NCBI GenBank assembly: GCA_049977145.1
Contig: JBMFGW010000005.1
Span: 1-64,000 of the forward strand
Reading direction: 5' to 3'
Length of the DNA: 64,000 nt
Origin: JAMDCX01 sp049977145
GTDB taxonomy: Bacteria; Planctomycetota; Phycisphaerae; WQYP01
Positions 1-7,287 of this stretch are shown here, piece after piece; positions within the stretch are counted from its first letter, which is position 1, and the number at the start of each line of letters is the position of its first letter. The notes below the pieces were generated by a model. It did no database searches and was not told where the DNA came from. It saw only the letters and a program-made list of their open reading frames with translations. The position numbers and the translations under genes are program-made.

Positions 1-398
1 GCACGCCGCAACCGATGCTTCCCACGCCGCCGACGCGGTTGCCATAAGTGCCGATCCTTTAACAACGCCACCAACGTATCCGGACTGATCACCATCCCGT
101 CTTCCGCCAACTTCTCGCACGCCAGAGTCGGACCAAAATCGGCGTACCGCTCCTGATGCCGCTTGACGATCCGCTCACGTAGGCCTTCCTCCAGCCGCCG
201 ATTGCTCGCTCTACCGCGCGACCGGTGCGTCATTCCCGCTGCACCTTCAATACGATACCGCTTCCATAGGCGACGGGCCTGCCGCAGCGATATGCACATC
301 AGCACCGCCGCAGAAACCACCGTCACCTCGTCCCGTTCAACCCGATGCATCGCATCCAGACGAACCCGTTCATTAGCTGACATAAGTAAGTTTTCCAT
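1..398 (-). CDS. ISNCY-like transposase, N-terminal part (cut by window edge)
   Basis: The minus-strand frame is open from an ATG at 398 (a second in-frame ATG is at 383) to the window edge, so the C-terminal catalytic part lies outside. The first 130 residues hold a helix-turn-helix segment around SLRQARRLWKRYRIEG, then SRGRASNRRLEE and ERYADFGPTLACEKLAEDG. That ordered set of motifs is typical of the DNA-binding half of ISNCY-type DDE transposases, in which YADFGPTLA precedes the catalytic core. The gene points into the window edge, with its 5' end next to the terminal repeats at 425-472. Whether the element is intact cannot be judged. The family call is from memory of the motif set; the transposase call is firmer. 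Confidence 0.8.
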   Translation of the reverse strand, partial: MENLLMSANERVRLDAMHRVERDEVTVVSAAVLMCISLRQARRLWKRYRIEGAAGMTHRSRGRASNRRLEEGLRERIVKRHQERYADFGPTLACEKLAEDGMVISPDTLVALLKDRHLWQPRRRRGKHRLRR

Positions 399-424
399 CC
401 TGTCTGGTATACCCCAGACTCGGA

Positions 425-472
425 GGTGACACTTCTACTTCGGCTAAGCGGTGACAATTCTACTTCGGTACA
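425..472. repeat. Insertion-sequence end with duplicated terminal motif
   Basis: Two direct copies of a 19-bp motif, GGTGACAcTTCTACTTCGG (425-443) and GGTGACAaTTCTACTTCGG (450-468), start 25 bp apart and differ at one base. The outer copy is followed by TACA, so read outward-in on the other strand the element begins TGTACCGAAG. They lie directly upstream of the transposase start. This is what a transposase-binding IS end with repeated sites looks like. The opposite end and the target duplication lie outside the window. Confidence 0.75.
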
Positions 473-516
473 ACATATAGAAGTGGGCTTCCCTATCACA
501 ATGGCCGCGTGTAGGA

Positions 517-522
517 TACGAT
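517..522 (+). promoter_or_regulatory. Possible -10 element abutting the start codon
   Basis: TACGAT lies 6 nt before the ATG at 529. If it is a -10 box, transcription would start at about the A of the ATG and the mRNA would have no leader. No convincing -35 is seen, and there is no Shine-Dalgarno sequence before 529. It sits 45 bp from the insertion-sequence end, which may have displaced the original promoter. Confidence 0.35.
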
Positions 523-528
523 AGTGTT

Positions 529-1335
529 ATGGGTCAAAACTTGGATATTTTGTTGACGCGGGAGGTACGGTTAGCCGCGACATCCATGGTCAGTGCGTCG
601 GAGGAGGCAAATAATTTTGCTGCCAACCCGGCGCCCGACGGGTTGGTCCCGGTGGTGACGCTGGGTGTCCAGATCATGGGACCTGTCCAGTTGGACACGG
701 GCATGCTGGTGAATATCAAACGCATTGATCACATTATTCGGGATATTGCGGCGCCGGCGCTGGCGAGTCTGCTGGACAAGAAAATCCGACGGATCGGCCC
801 GGGATTGTTGCTTGCCGAATTGTTTAATCGCTGTGCGGCGGCGTTGACACCGCACACCATGGCGGCGCTTACGCTGCAGCTAAGCCCATGGATGTACTAT
901 CAAACCTGTCGTGGAGAAATGCCGATGCTAAGGATGGCTCAAAGATTTGAATTTTCCGCAGCGCACCGTCTGCATAATCCTGGTCTGTCCGCGGAAATAA
1001 ACAGGCAACTTTTTGGCAAATGCAACAACCCCAATGGGCATGGGCATAATTATGAACTTGAAGTCGTCATTGGTGGAACTCCAGAGCCGCAAACCGGGCA
1101 GATTATGCAGTTGCTTGATTTTCAGCGTTTAGTAAATCAACACGTCATTGAGGTATTTGATCATAAACATTTGAATATGGACTGTCCGGAATTCGCAGCG
1201 CTTAATCCCACTGTGGAAAATATCGCGCAGGTGATTTTTGCGAAAATTAGAGAGGTGTTTCCTGCTGGTGTAAAACTTCTGGCTGTGAAGGTATGGGAAA
1301 CGCCGAAAACCTGTTGTGAAGTTCGCGCTCCATAG
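529..1335 (+). CDS. Tandem 6-pyruvoyl/6-carboxy-tetrahydropterin synthase family protein
   Basis: This 268-residue protein is about twice the usual length of the PTPS/QueD family. The C-terminal half (about 137-268) carries the full active site: zinc ligands H146 (AAHRL) and H171/H173 (HGH), the Cys nucleophile C165 spaced as C-x5-HGH, the DHKHLN segment at 211-216, and ETP at 257-259. The N-terminal half (about 8-125) looks like a decayed copy: it keeps GPVQLDTGMLVN, but the His and Cys positions are gone (AATSM where AAHRL is expected). The C-x5-HGH spacing is that of classical 6-pyruvoyltetrahydropterin synthases rather than C-x3-HGH QueD. The substrate (pterin or queuosine precursor) is therefore uncertain. 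No queC, queE or folE is nearby. Confidence 0.8.
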   Translation: MGQNLDILLTREVRLAATSMVSASEEANNFAANPAPDGLVPVVTLGVQIMGPVQLDTGMLVNIKRIDHIIRDIAAPALASLLDKKIRRIGPGLLLAELFNRCAAALTPHTMAALTLQLSPWMYYQTCRGEMPMLRMAQRFEFSAAHRLHNPGLSAEINRQLFGKCNNPNGHGHNYELEVVIGGTPEPQTGQIMQLLDFQRLVNQHVIEVFDHKHLNMDCPEFAALNPTVENIAQVIFAKIREVFPAGVKLLAVKVWETPKTCCEVRAP

Positions 1336-1684
1336 CGTTGGTAAACGTTGGTGGGTGCGGCCATACTTTGTGGCAAAGGCGGTATTTTCGCCTAAGGCAC
1401 GCGCGCCAAGGCCACACGGCTAATTAGAATATTGCGCCAGGTGCGGTAATTTGACATTTCGGATAGCGGCTCCTAATGTAATAAACGTAGGCAGAGGGCC
1501 GGTTGGTTTTCGATAGTGGGTAGTTGCGCCATCGGAAAGGCTATTTGTTTGAGGTATCAGGCTATGGACTGGTATTCCGGAAATTCTGTAATGGGCAGTT
1601 CAGACGAAACCTGTTATCCTGCCGGGGTGCGCCGGTACGACCAAGAAAAATGATTACATTCCCCTTTTTTAATATGGAGTTATT
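1336..1684. other. Intergenic region, no gene seen
   Basis: No convincing ORF or RNA was found in these 349 bp. A weak hairpin AGGCG-N7-CGCCT (1377-1381 with 1389-1393) lies about 40 bp after the upstream stop and could be a terminator. A Shine-Dalgarno GGAG at about 1674 precedes the ATG at 1685. Confidence 0.4.
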
Positions 1685-3118
1685 ATGATACGAAACAGTG
1701 ATATCGTGGTTATTGGCGGTAGTGCCGCAGGTGTTACCGCAGCGATCACCGCACGGCGGCATTATCCCGAAAAAAGTGTACTGCTGGTGCGTGAGCACCA
1801 ACAGGTGCCGATTCCCTGTGGCATACCCTACATTTTTGGTACGGTTGGTAGTCCATCCAAAAATCTCACTCCGGACACGCCATTGGAAAAAGAATCTGTT
1901 AAAATTGCGGTTGAAACAGTTCAGACCATCGACCCGAATCATCACCGTATTCACACCACCGCCGGGGATATTCAATATGAACGGCTGATTTTGGCTACTG
2001 GTTCCGTACCGGCGCGCATTCCGATACCAGGAGTGGAAAAGGATGGCGTATTCCCTATCTTTAAGGATGTTTCATACCTTGAGGCGATGCAAAAAAAACT
2101 GCAATCGGCGACCCAAGTGGTGGTCATTGGAGGCGGTTTTATCGGTATTGAGTTTGCTGATGAAATTCAAAAAAACGGCGGCAAAACCGTGACGATATTG
2201 GAGGTCGCGACTCATTGTCTGAGCTTGGCGTATGACGATGAATTTTGTGTTGAAATGGAGGCCACTCTTCGTTCACGCGGGGTCCAAATTAGAACTCAGT
2301 CCCGGGTCGCGGAAATTATGGGCCGGGATAAAGTGGAGGCGGTGCGCTTGGCCGATAATACCCTTATTCCGGCGGATGCGGTGATATTGGGCGTTGGCGC
2401 GGTTCCGGCAGTGGAGTTGGCGAAAGCCGCGGGGCTTAAAATCGGGCCTACCGGTGGAATTGCGGTGGATCGGGCCATGAAGACATCGCACGAGCATATT
2501 TTTGCCTGCGGCGATTGCGCGGAAAAAGTTTCCTTTTTCCGGGGCTTGCCTAGTGCCTTGCGACTGGCTTCCATCGCCACACTGGAAGCGCGCGTCGCGG
2601 GCAATAATTTATACGGTATTCGCCGAGAATTTGACGGCGTGGTCGGGGTGTGGGCCACGGCGGTGGGGAAGTTCGCATTAGGTACCGCAGGCCTGACGGA
2701 AAATGCGGCGCGGCAAAACGGCTATGATTACGTCGCGGTGACGGTGGAGGGACCGAATCGGCATCCGGGCGGGATGCCCGATGGTGCGCCGACAAAATTG
2801 AAATTGGTATTTGATCGGTACACGGGCCTGTTACTCGGCGGACAGGTGCGCGGTAATGCCGTGGCCGGAGAAATTGCCAATATTGTCTCCGCCTGTATCC
2901 AGAAGAGAATGACAGCGGAAGATATCGCGATGTTTCAAATGGGAACGCATCCCGCTCTTACGGCTTCTCCGGTGGTCTACCCGTTGGTGGATGCCGCCGA
3001 ATTGGCGATTCGCAAGATGAATGCCACGGAAATGGTGGGCCGCGCACTGGTGGATAATCTGACACAAACGGCCGTGCGGAAGTTGGTCGGCAAGCCGGTT
3101 CTGGAACCGGTTTCATAA
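1685..3118 (+). CDS. FAD-dependent CoA-disulfide reductase / NADH oxidase-like protein
   Basis: A pyridine nucleotide-disulfide oxidoreductase of 477 residues. The N-terminal FAD-binding motif is VVIGGSAAGVTAA (about 8-20). A redox-active single cysteine, C45, lies in IPCGIPY, the position used by CoA-disulfide reductases, NADH oxidases and NADH peroxidases. A second Rossmann motif, VVVIGGGFIGIEFA (about 145-158), binds NAD(P)H, and IFACGDCAE (about 264) is the second FAD motif. The C-terminal 120 residues form the usual dimerisation domain. The single-cysteine motif separates it from two-cysteine reductases such as thioredoxin or glutathione reductase. Whether it reduces CoA disulfide, persulfide or O2 cannot be told from sequence. 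It starts at ATG 1685 behind GGAG and appears monocistronic. Confidence 0.85.
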   Translation: MIRNSDIVVIGGSAAGVTAAITARRHYPEKSVLLVREHQQVPIPCGIPYIFGTVGSPSKNLTPDTPLEKESVKIAVETVQTIDPNHHRIHTTAGDIQYERLILATGSVPARIPIPGVEKDGVFPIFKDVSYLEAMQKKLQSATQVVVIGGGFIGIEFADEIQKNGGKTVTILEVATHCLSLAYDDEFCVEMEATLRSRGVQIRTQSRVAEIMGRDKVEAVRLADNTLIPADAVILGVGAVPAVELAKAAGLKIGPTGGIAVDRAMKTSHEHIFACGDCAEKVSFFRGLPSALRLASIATLEARVAGNNLYGIRREFDGVVGVWATAVGKFALGTAGLTENAARQNGYDYVAVTVEGPNRHPGGMPDGAPTKLKLVFDRYTGLLLGGQVRGNAVAGEIANIVSACIQKRMTAEDIAMFQMGTHPALTASPVVYPLVDAAELAIRKMNATEMVGRALVDNLTQTAVRKLVGKPVLEPVS

Positions 3119-3224
3119 TGTTTTAATGCCCCGGCGTTGGGATGGGCATGGCCATGTTTTCTCGCAAGAGACTTGACATTTCCTCTGAAAATGCGGGGCA
3201 AGGCCACTGCGGTAAACTGGAATA

Positions 3225-3355
3225 GTAACCGTTCACGCACGATGTTTTTTGCGTATCCACCACGCGCGGCGGCAGACCGAGCCGCGACCGTAAGGGAGTG
3301 GTACCGCCGTGCACGCATACCGAGTTCGGAAGGCCGAAAGCCCGTGAACGGTTAC
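3225..3355. mobile_element. MITE, 131 bp, with target-site duplication
   Basis: A perfect 13-bp terminal inverted repeat, GTAACCGTTCACG (3225-3237) and CGTGAACGGTTAC (3343-3355), bounds a 131-bp sequence without a gene. It is flanked by a direct repeat CTGGAATA at 3217-3224 and 3356-3363 (9 bp if the next G is counted), which is what an 8-9 bp target-site duplication would look like. The interior is GC-rich with partial inverted symmetry. These are the marks of a non-autonomous miniature element mobilised by a transposase elsewhere. Its ends do not match the insertion sequence at 425-472. Confidence 0.8.
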
Positions 3356-3441
3356 CTGGAATAGAGTGCACTGTGCCGCGAAAAGTGGTGGAGGAATGAA
3401 GGATTGCCAAAACAAATGGTCCCACCCATTCCTGATTTCCC

Positions 3442-3465
3442 TGCCGGAAGGGTATAATCCCGGCA
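3442..3465 (+). promoter_or_regulatory. thiL promoter: -10 inside a dyad, next to the start codon
   Basis: TATAAT (3453-3458) lies 7 nt before the ATG at 3466. It sits within an inverted repeat, TGCCGG (3442-3447) and CCGGCA (3460-3465), that ends at the start codon. This could be an operator overlapping the -10 of a leaderless transcript. No Shine-Dalgarno sequence and no good -35 are visible, and nothing resembles a TPP riboswitch. Confidence 0.5.
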
Positions 3466-4410
3466 ATGGAAGAAAACGAGATACTTGCTTGGATTGCGCA
3501 TAGCGTTAAAGCCTCGCCATCCGTTTATATTGGTGTGGGCGATGATATGGCGGCGGTGCGGCTGGAGCCGCGGATGGGTATTGATGCCAATCTGGTGCTG
3601 TTAAAAATTGATCAGGCATTGGATCAGGTACACTTTGATCTACGCCAACACGCACCCGCCGCTGTGGGCAGAAAGGCCGTCAATCGCTGTTTGTCGGATT
3701 GTGCGGGAATGGCGTGTATACCCGCGGCGATTCTGATTGCCATGGCGCTGCCGCGGAGAGCTGATATGATGATGGTGCGGGAACTATTTAAGGGCTGCCA
3801 AGCTGCGGCGGCGGCCTTTAATTGCCCTATTGTCGGCGGTGATACGGCAATCTGGGATCAATGCTTGGGGATCACTGTTGCGGCCATGGGTATATCAGAC
3901 CATGAGCCGATCCGACGCTCGGGAGCTAAGGCGGGTGACGCCCTTTGCGTGACGGGAAAGCTCGGCGGCAGCCTTCTGGGCAGACACATGGATTTTACAC
4001 CGCGCATCAATCTGGCCCACCGGCTGGCGCGCGCGCTGAATATCCACGCCATGATGGATATTTCCGACGGGCTGGCCATGGATTTGCCGCGGATGATGGC
4101 GGCTTCGCAAATGGGTGCTACCGTTGATGGTACTTGGGTTCCCATTCATGAAGACGCCAAATTGCTCAAGGGCCGCGATCATCAATCCGCCTTGCATCAT
4201 GCCCTGTGTGATGGCGAAGATTATGAATTATTATTCGCTGTGGATTCCGATGACGCCCGACAACTGACTCATTTTGATAGGGACATTCCCATCAGCATCA
4301 TTGGTCGGGTGACTGCGGCCAATGGGGAATTAATTCTGGTGGATGAAAAAGGAAAAACTCAGGCATGGCCCAAAGGTGGGTGGGAATATACGGGAGGCGG
4401 TCAACCATGA
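3466..4410 (+). CDS. thiL: Thiamine-monophosphate kinase
   Basis: ThiL phosphorylates thiamine monophosphate to thiamine diphosphate with ATP. The protein of 314 residues has the PurM/AIR-synthase-like fold signatures: GVGDDMAAV (about 23-31) binding Mg and ATP, a conserved Lys-Asn-Arg-Leu-Ser-Asp segment (GRKAVNRCLSD, 68-78), IVGGDTA (about 123-129), DISDGLAMDL (about 197-206) and CDGEDYELLFAV (about 246-257). The Asp clusters that coordinate magnesium are all present. Its stop overlaps the tsaE start (ATGA), so the two genes are translationally coupled. The position-7 TATAAT upstream suggests a leaderless start at 3466. Confidence 0.95.
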   Translation: MEENEILAWIAHSVKASPSVYIGVGDDMAAVRLEPRMGIDANLVLLKIDQALDQVHFDLRQHAPAAVGRKAVNRCLSDCAGMACIPAAILIAMALPRRADMMMVRELFKGCQAAAAAFNCPIVGGDTAIWDQCLGITVAAMGISDHEPIRRSGAKAGDALCVTGKLGGSLLGRHMDFTPRINLAHRLARALNIHAMMDISDGLAMDLPRMMAASQMGATVDGTWVPIHEDAKLLKGRDHQSALHHALCDGEDYELLFAVDSDDARQLTHFDRDIPISIIGRVTAANGELILVDEKGKTQAWPKGGWEYTGGGQP

Positions 4411-4919
4411 ACACGCATGGGCCGTCTGTGGAGGTCATCGCCAGATGCTTGGATGAAACCTTAGCCTTGGGGCGGCGAATTGGGGAACATGCTTTACCGG
4501 GGCAATGTCTGGCCTTGGAAGGAATATTGGGTGCCGGAAAAACACAACTGGTCCGTGGCATAAGTTGCGGCGCACAGGTAGCGGCCCCGGGTCTGGTCAA
4601 TAGCCCGTCGTATGTACTGTTGAACGTTTATGAAGCTGTGCCTGACAATCCGCGCAGTAAGACGGTTTATCATCTTGACGCGTACCGGGTGAAAAATTCG
4701 GACGAGTTTCTGGCGGTGGGCTTGCCGGAAATATTGGAGCAGGACGGTATCGTTTGTATTGAATGGGCCACGCGGGTGGTGGATTTATTGCCGGAAGATT
4801 ATGTGCTGGTGCAAGGTGTACCATTAGACGAATTTACACGTTCTTGGAGGTTTACCGCCAACGGTCCCATTTCCAACACGCTGCTGACTGCGATTATCGG
4901 GACCAGCTCCCAGGCGTAA
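4407..4919 (+). CDS. tsaE: tRNA threonylcarbamoyladenosine biosynthesis ATPase TsaE
   Basis: TsaE is the small P-loop ATPase that works with TsaB and TsaD to make t6A37 on ANN-decoding tRNAs. A start at ATG 4407 gives 170 residues and an ATGA overlap with thiL. The Walker A is GILGAGKT (39-46), with Ile where most members have Asp. SPSYVLLNVY follows, then HLDAYRVKNSDEF (the family's H-D-YR-L pattern), and IEWATRVVDLLPED near the C-terminus matches the family EW motif. An in-frame ATG at 4365 lies inside thiL and lacks family similarity, so I rejected it as the start. No tsaB or tsaD is in this window. Confidence 0.92.
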   Translation: MNTHGPSVEVIARCLDETLALGRRIGEHALPGQCLALEGILGAGKTQLVRGISCGAQVAAPGLVNSPSYVLLNVYEAVPDNPRSKTVYHLDAYRVKNSDEFLAVGLPEILEQDGIVCIEWATRVVDLLPEDYVLVQGVPLDEFTRSWRFTANGPISNTLLTAIIGTSSQA

Positions 4920-4934
4920 GTCAATCACCGCCAG

Positions 4935-4949
4935 GCGCAACACTTGCGC
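4935..4949. terminator. Short hairpin between convergent tsaE and argF
   Basis: A perfect 6-bp stem, GCGCAA and TTGCGC, closes a CAC loop between two convergent genes. No T tract follows, so factor-independent termination is uncertain. Confidence 0.35.
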
Positions 4950-4984
4950 GGTGTGTTATTATAGCGCTACTTGCGGGGATCGGG

Positions 4985-5935
4985 CTATTGTCCGCCTAGT
5001 TGCACCGCCAGCAGGCCTTTCTGAAAATGCAGGCGGTTCTCGGCCTGTTGAAAGACGATACTGCGGTCACAATCCATCGCCGCATCGGTTATTTCCACCC
5101 CCCGGTATGCCGGCAGGCAATGCATGACCACAGCATGAGCCGGAGCCGCGGCGATTAACGCGTCATTGATTTGATACGGCGCGAAAATTTTCAGGCGTTG
5201 CGCCTTTTGCTGTTCCTGACCCATACTAACCCATGTATCCGTATAGATAATATCCGCAGAACGCACGGCTTCCCGCGGATCAGCGGTGCAATGAAAATCA
5301 AATCCGGGAATGCCAGTTGCGGTTCGCACATCGGCGTTATTGAGTTGATAGCCATCCGGAGCGGCGATGCGGAATTTCAGGCCGAAGACCGCGCAGGCCT
5401 CCATAAGCGACCGGGCGACGTTATTGCCGTCGCCGATGTAGGCCAACGTCAGACCGGAAAGCGCACCGCAATGTTCACGGATGGTTAAAAGATCAGCCAT
5501 GACTTGGCAGGGGTGGCTGCGGTCGCTCAAAGCGTTGATAACCGGACGGTTGCTGAAACGTGCCAGTTGGACAATCGTATCGTGTGCAAAGGTGCGGGCC
5601 ATGATGGCGTCGCAAAAGCCGGATAGCACGCGGGCCGCATCTGGCACGCTTTCGCGTGTGCCTAAACCGATTTCAGCGGGGGTTATGTAAATCGCCGCGC
5701 CGCCGAGATGCGTCATCGCCACTTCAAAACTCACGCGGGTGCGCAATGAAGGCTTTTCAAAAATCATCGCCAGCGTTTTGCCGGCCGCCAGTGGTTCATT
5801 GCGCCCCGTAGCGCGGTATTGTGTTTTTAGCCGTGCCGCGACGGTCAGAAGATGTTCCAACCGGGCGCGCTCTACGCCAAGAATATCCACAAAGTCAAAT
5901 TTGGCGGCTGCTTGTAAGCCATTGTTTTCAATCAT
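4985..5935 (-). CDS. argF: Ornithine carbamoyltransferase
   Basis: Catalyses carbamoyl phosphate plus ornithine to citrulline in arginine synthesis. At 316 residues it has the normal length. The carbamoyl-phosphate-binding SLRTR motif is at 63-67 in KPSLRTRVSFE, HPCQ is at 141-144, the ornithine-binding DTWVSMGQE segment is about 230-238, and MHCLPAYRGVEI is near the C-terminus. SMGQE and HCLPA separate it from aspartate carbamoyltransferase. It is the second gene of an argB-argF operon (59-bp gap). A GAGG sits about 8 nt before the start. Its carbamoyl phosphate supplier carA is 14 kb away on the other strand. Confidence 0.95.
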   Translation of the reverse strand: MIENNGLQAAAKFDFVDILGVERARLEHLLTVAARLKTQYRATGRNEPLAAGKTLAMIFEKPSLRTRVSFEVAMTHLGGAAIYITPAEIGLGTRESVPDAARVLSGFCDAIMARTFAHDTIVQLARFSNRPVINALSDRSHPCQVMADLLTIREHCGALSGLTLAYIGDGNNVARSLMEACAVFGLKFRIAAPDGYQLNNADVRTATGIPGFDFHCTADPREAVRSADIIYTDTWVSMGQEQQKAQRLKIFAPYQINDALIAAAPAHAVVMHCLPAYRGVEITDAAMDCDRSIVFQQAENRLHFQKGLLAVQLGGQ

Positions 5936-5994
5936 CGTATTACCTCAATTCAAATTGTTGGCTGGCATGGTATCCCAAAAAACATGACACTTTT

Positions 5995-6888
5995 TCAACC
6001 ACGGACGATTTCCGTACCGACGCCCTGATCGGAATAAATTTCCAACAGGAGGGCGTGTGGAAATCGACCATCAATGATATGCGTTTTCTGTACGCCGCCG
6101 TCAAGTGCGATAAAACAGGCCTCCACTTTCGGGAGCATGCCTTCGCCGATATTCCCCGCCGCAATAAGTTTTTCAATGTCCGCGCGGGTGACACTGCGCA
6201 AAAGAGAGTTAGGATCATCCTTATGCGCGCGTATACCATGGGTATCGGACACCAATACCATTTTTTCCGCCCGGCATGCCGCGGCGACAAAACCGGCGGC
6301 GGTATCCGCATTGACATTGAGTTTTCCGCCGGAAGTATCCAGCGCAATCGGGGCAATCACCGGGATGTAATTTGCTGCGGTCAACGCCTGCAGTAAGGCC
6401 GCATTGACCCGCGTTACCTGGCCTACACGACCTATATCAATATGCGGATTGGATTCATCAGATAAATACAGTTTCTCGGCAAAGAGCACCGCACTGCCGA
6501 GGGAATTTAACGGCATAGCTTGGCCGCCAAGTTCTCCGATTGTCGCAACAATAAACGCATTAATGTCATTGACCAGTACATGTTCGGCAATCGCTAGGGT
6601 GCGGTCATCGGTGTAGCGGCGGCCTAACACGAACTGGGCTTGCAGTCCGGCCTCATTCATGGCCTGAGTAATGGCCTTGCCGCCCCCATGCACCACGACT
6701 GGTCGCATGCCCACGGCGTGCATAAAAACAATATCGGTGAGGACCTTTCTGAATTCATCTTTGGAATCCATAAACGAACCACCGAGTTTCACGATCACAA
6801 TTTTTTCATTGAAGCGTTGGATATAACCCAAAGCTTCAATAAGCGCCCCGGCTTTTTTCAGAATATTTTTACTCATGGTCAAATCCAT
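5995..6888 (-). CDS. argB: Acetylglutamate kinase
   Basis: Phosphorylates N-acetylglutamate, the second step of arginine synthesis and often the one inhibited by arginine. Motifs of the amino-acid kinase fold: VIVKLGGSFMD near residue 30, VVVHGGGKAITQAM about 60-73, RYTDDRTL about 86, and NVNADTAAGFVAAAC about 190-205. The N-terminal helix, MSKNILKKAGALIEALGYIQ, resembles the extension found in arginine-sensitive hexameric enzymes, so feedback inhibition is plausible (inferred). The start at ATG 6888 has GGGAG 6 nt upstream. The TTG two codons further up was passed over because it would sit directly behind that GGGAG. It is followed by argF. Confidence 0.93.
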   Translation of the reverse strand: MDLTMSKNILKKAGALIEALGYIQRFNEKIVIVKLGGSFMDSKDEFRKVLTDIVFMHAVGMRPVVVHGGGKAITQAMNEAGLQAQFVLGRRYTDDRTLAIAEHVLVNDINAFIVATIGELGGQAMPLNSLGSAVLFAEKLYLSDESNPHIDIGRVGQVTRVNAALLQALTAANYIPVIAPIALDTSGGKLNVNADTAAGFVAAACRAEKMVLVSDTHGIRAHKDDPNSLLRSVTRADIEKLIAAGNIGEGMLPKVEACFIALDGGVQKTHIIDGRFPHALLLEIYSDQGVGTEIVRG

Positions 6889-7287
6889 GACCAACTCCCA
6901 TTATCATGTTCCCCGGCCACCCGCACGAGTGCAACCTGTTGGCTCCAAGTGCCGGGTCAGTTACCATTGTGCGCGGCCGGAGTTTTCGGCTTCCCCGCAT
7001 CGGGGAATATCAGGGCGATGAGAATACGATTGGTTGGCATTCAATGCAAGCATCGCGTTATACCGCTATTGCATGTATAATTAAATTTTGATAGACGGAT
7101 CCGGTGAAAATCGGCGGACATGGACGGTGTCTGGTTTTATATACGCCTTGGTGTGGTGGAGTGTGAAACATCTGAAATAATGGGTGAAGCTATTGTCGGC
7201 TCTCGGCGGTCGGAGTTGTTGCACCGTGAAACAGTCAGCGGCGGCCCGATGCCGTCTGTCCCGCGATACCAACGGAGTTCCCGCTTA
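6889..7287. promoter_or_regulatory. Divergent intergenic region between argB and the NMO-like gene
   Basis: This 399-bp region must hold promoters for both directions. Visible structure: a perfect hairpin TTCCCCG-CAT-CGGGGAA at 6991-7007, a palindrome GCATTCAATGC at 7037-7047, and TATAAT at 7076-7081 on the plus strand. The palindrome could be an operator, but it does not match a full ARG box. In-frame ATGs upstream of 7288 exist, but the conserved fold begins only after 7288. Confidence 0.35.

Noticed and set aside
571..855. Minus-strand ORF inside the PTPS-like gene
   Set aside because: A shadow of the coding frame, Arg-rich and without family similarity.
3119..3465. A TPP riboswitch upstream of thiL
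   Set aside because: No thi-box sequence is seen. The region is a MITE followed by a promoter with a dyad.
5821..6396. Plus-strand ORF antisense to argF and argB
   Set aside because: Both strands are fully explained by argF and argB; this frame has no protein-like features.
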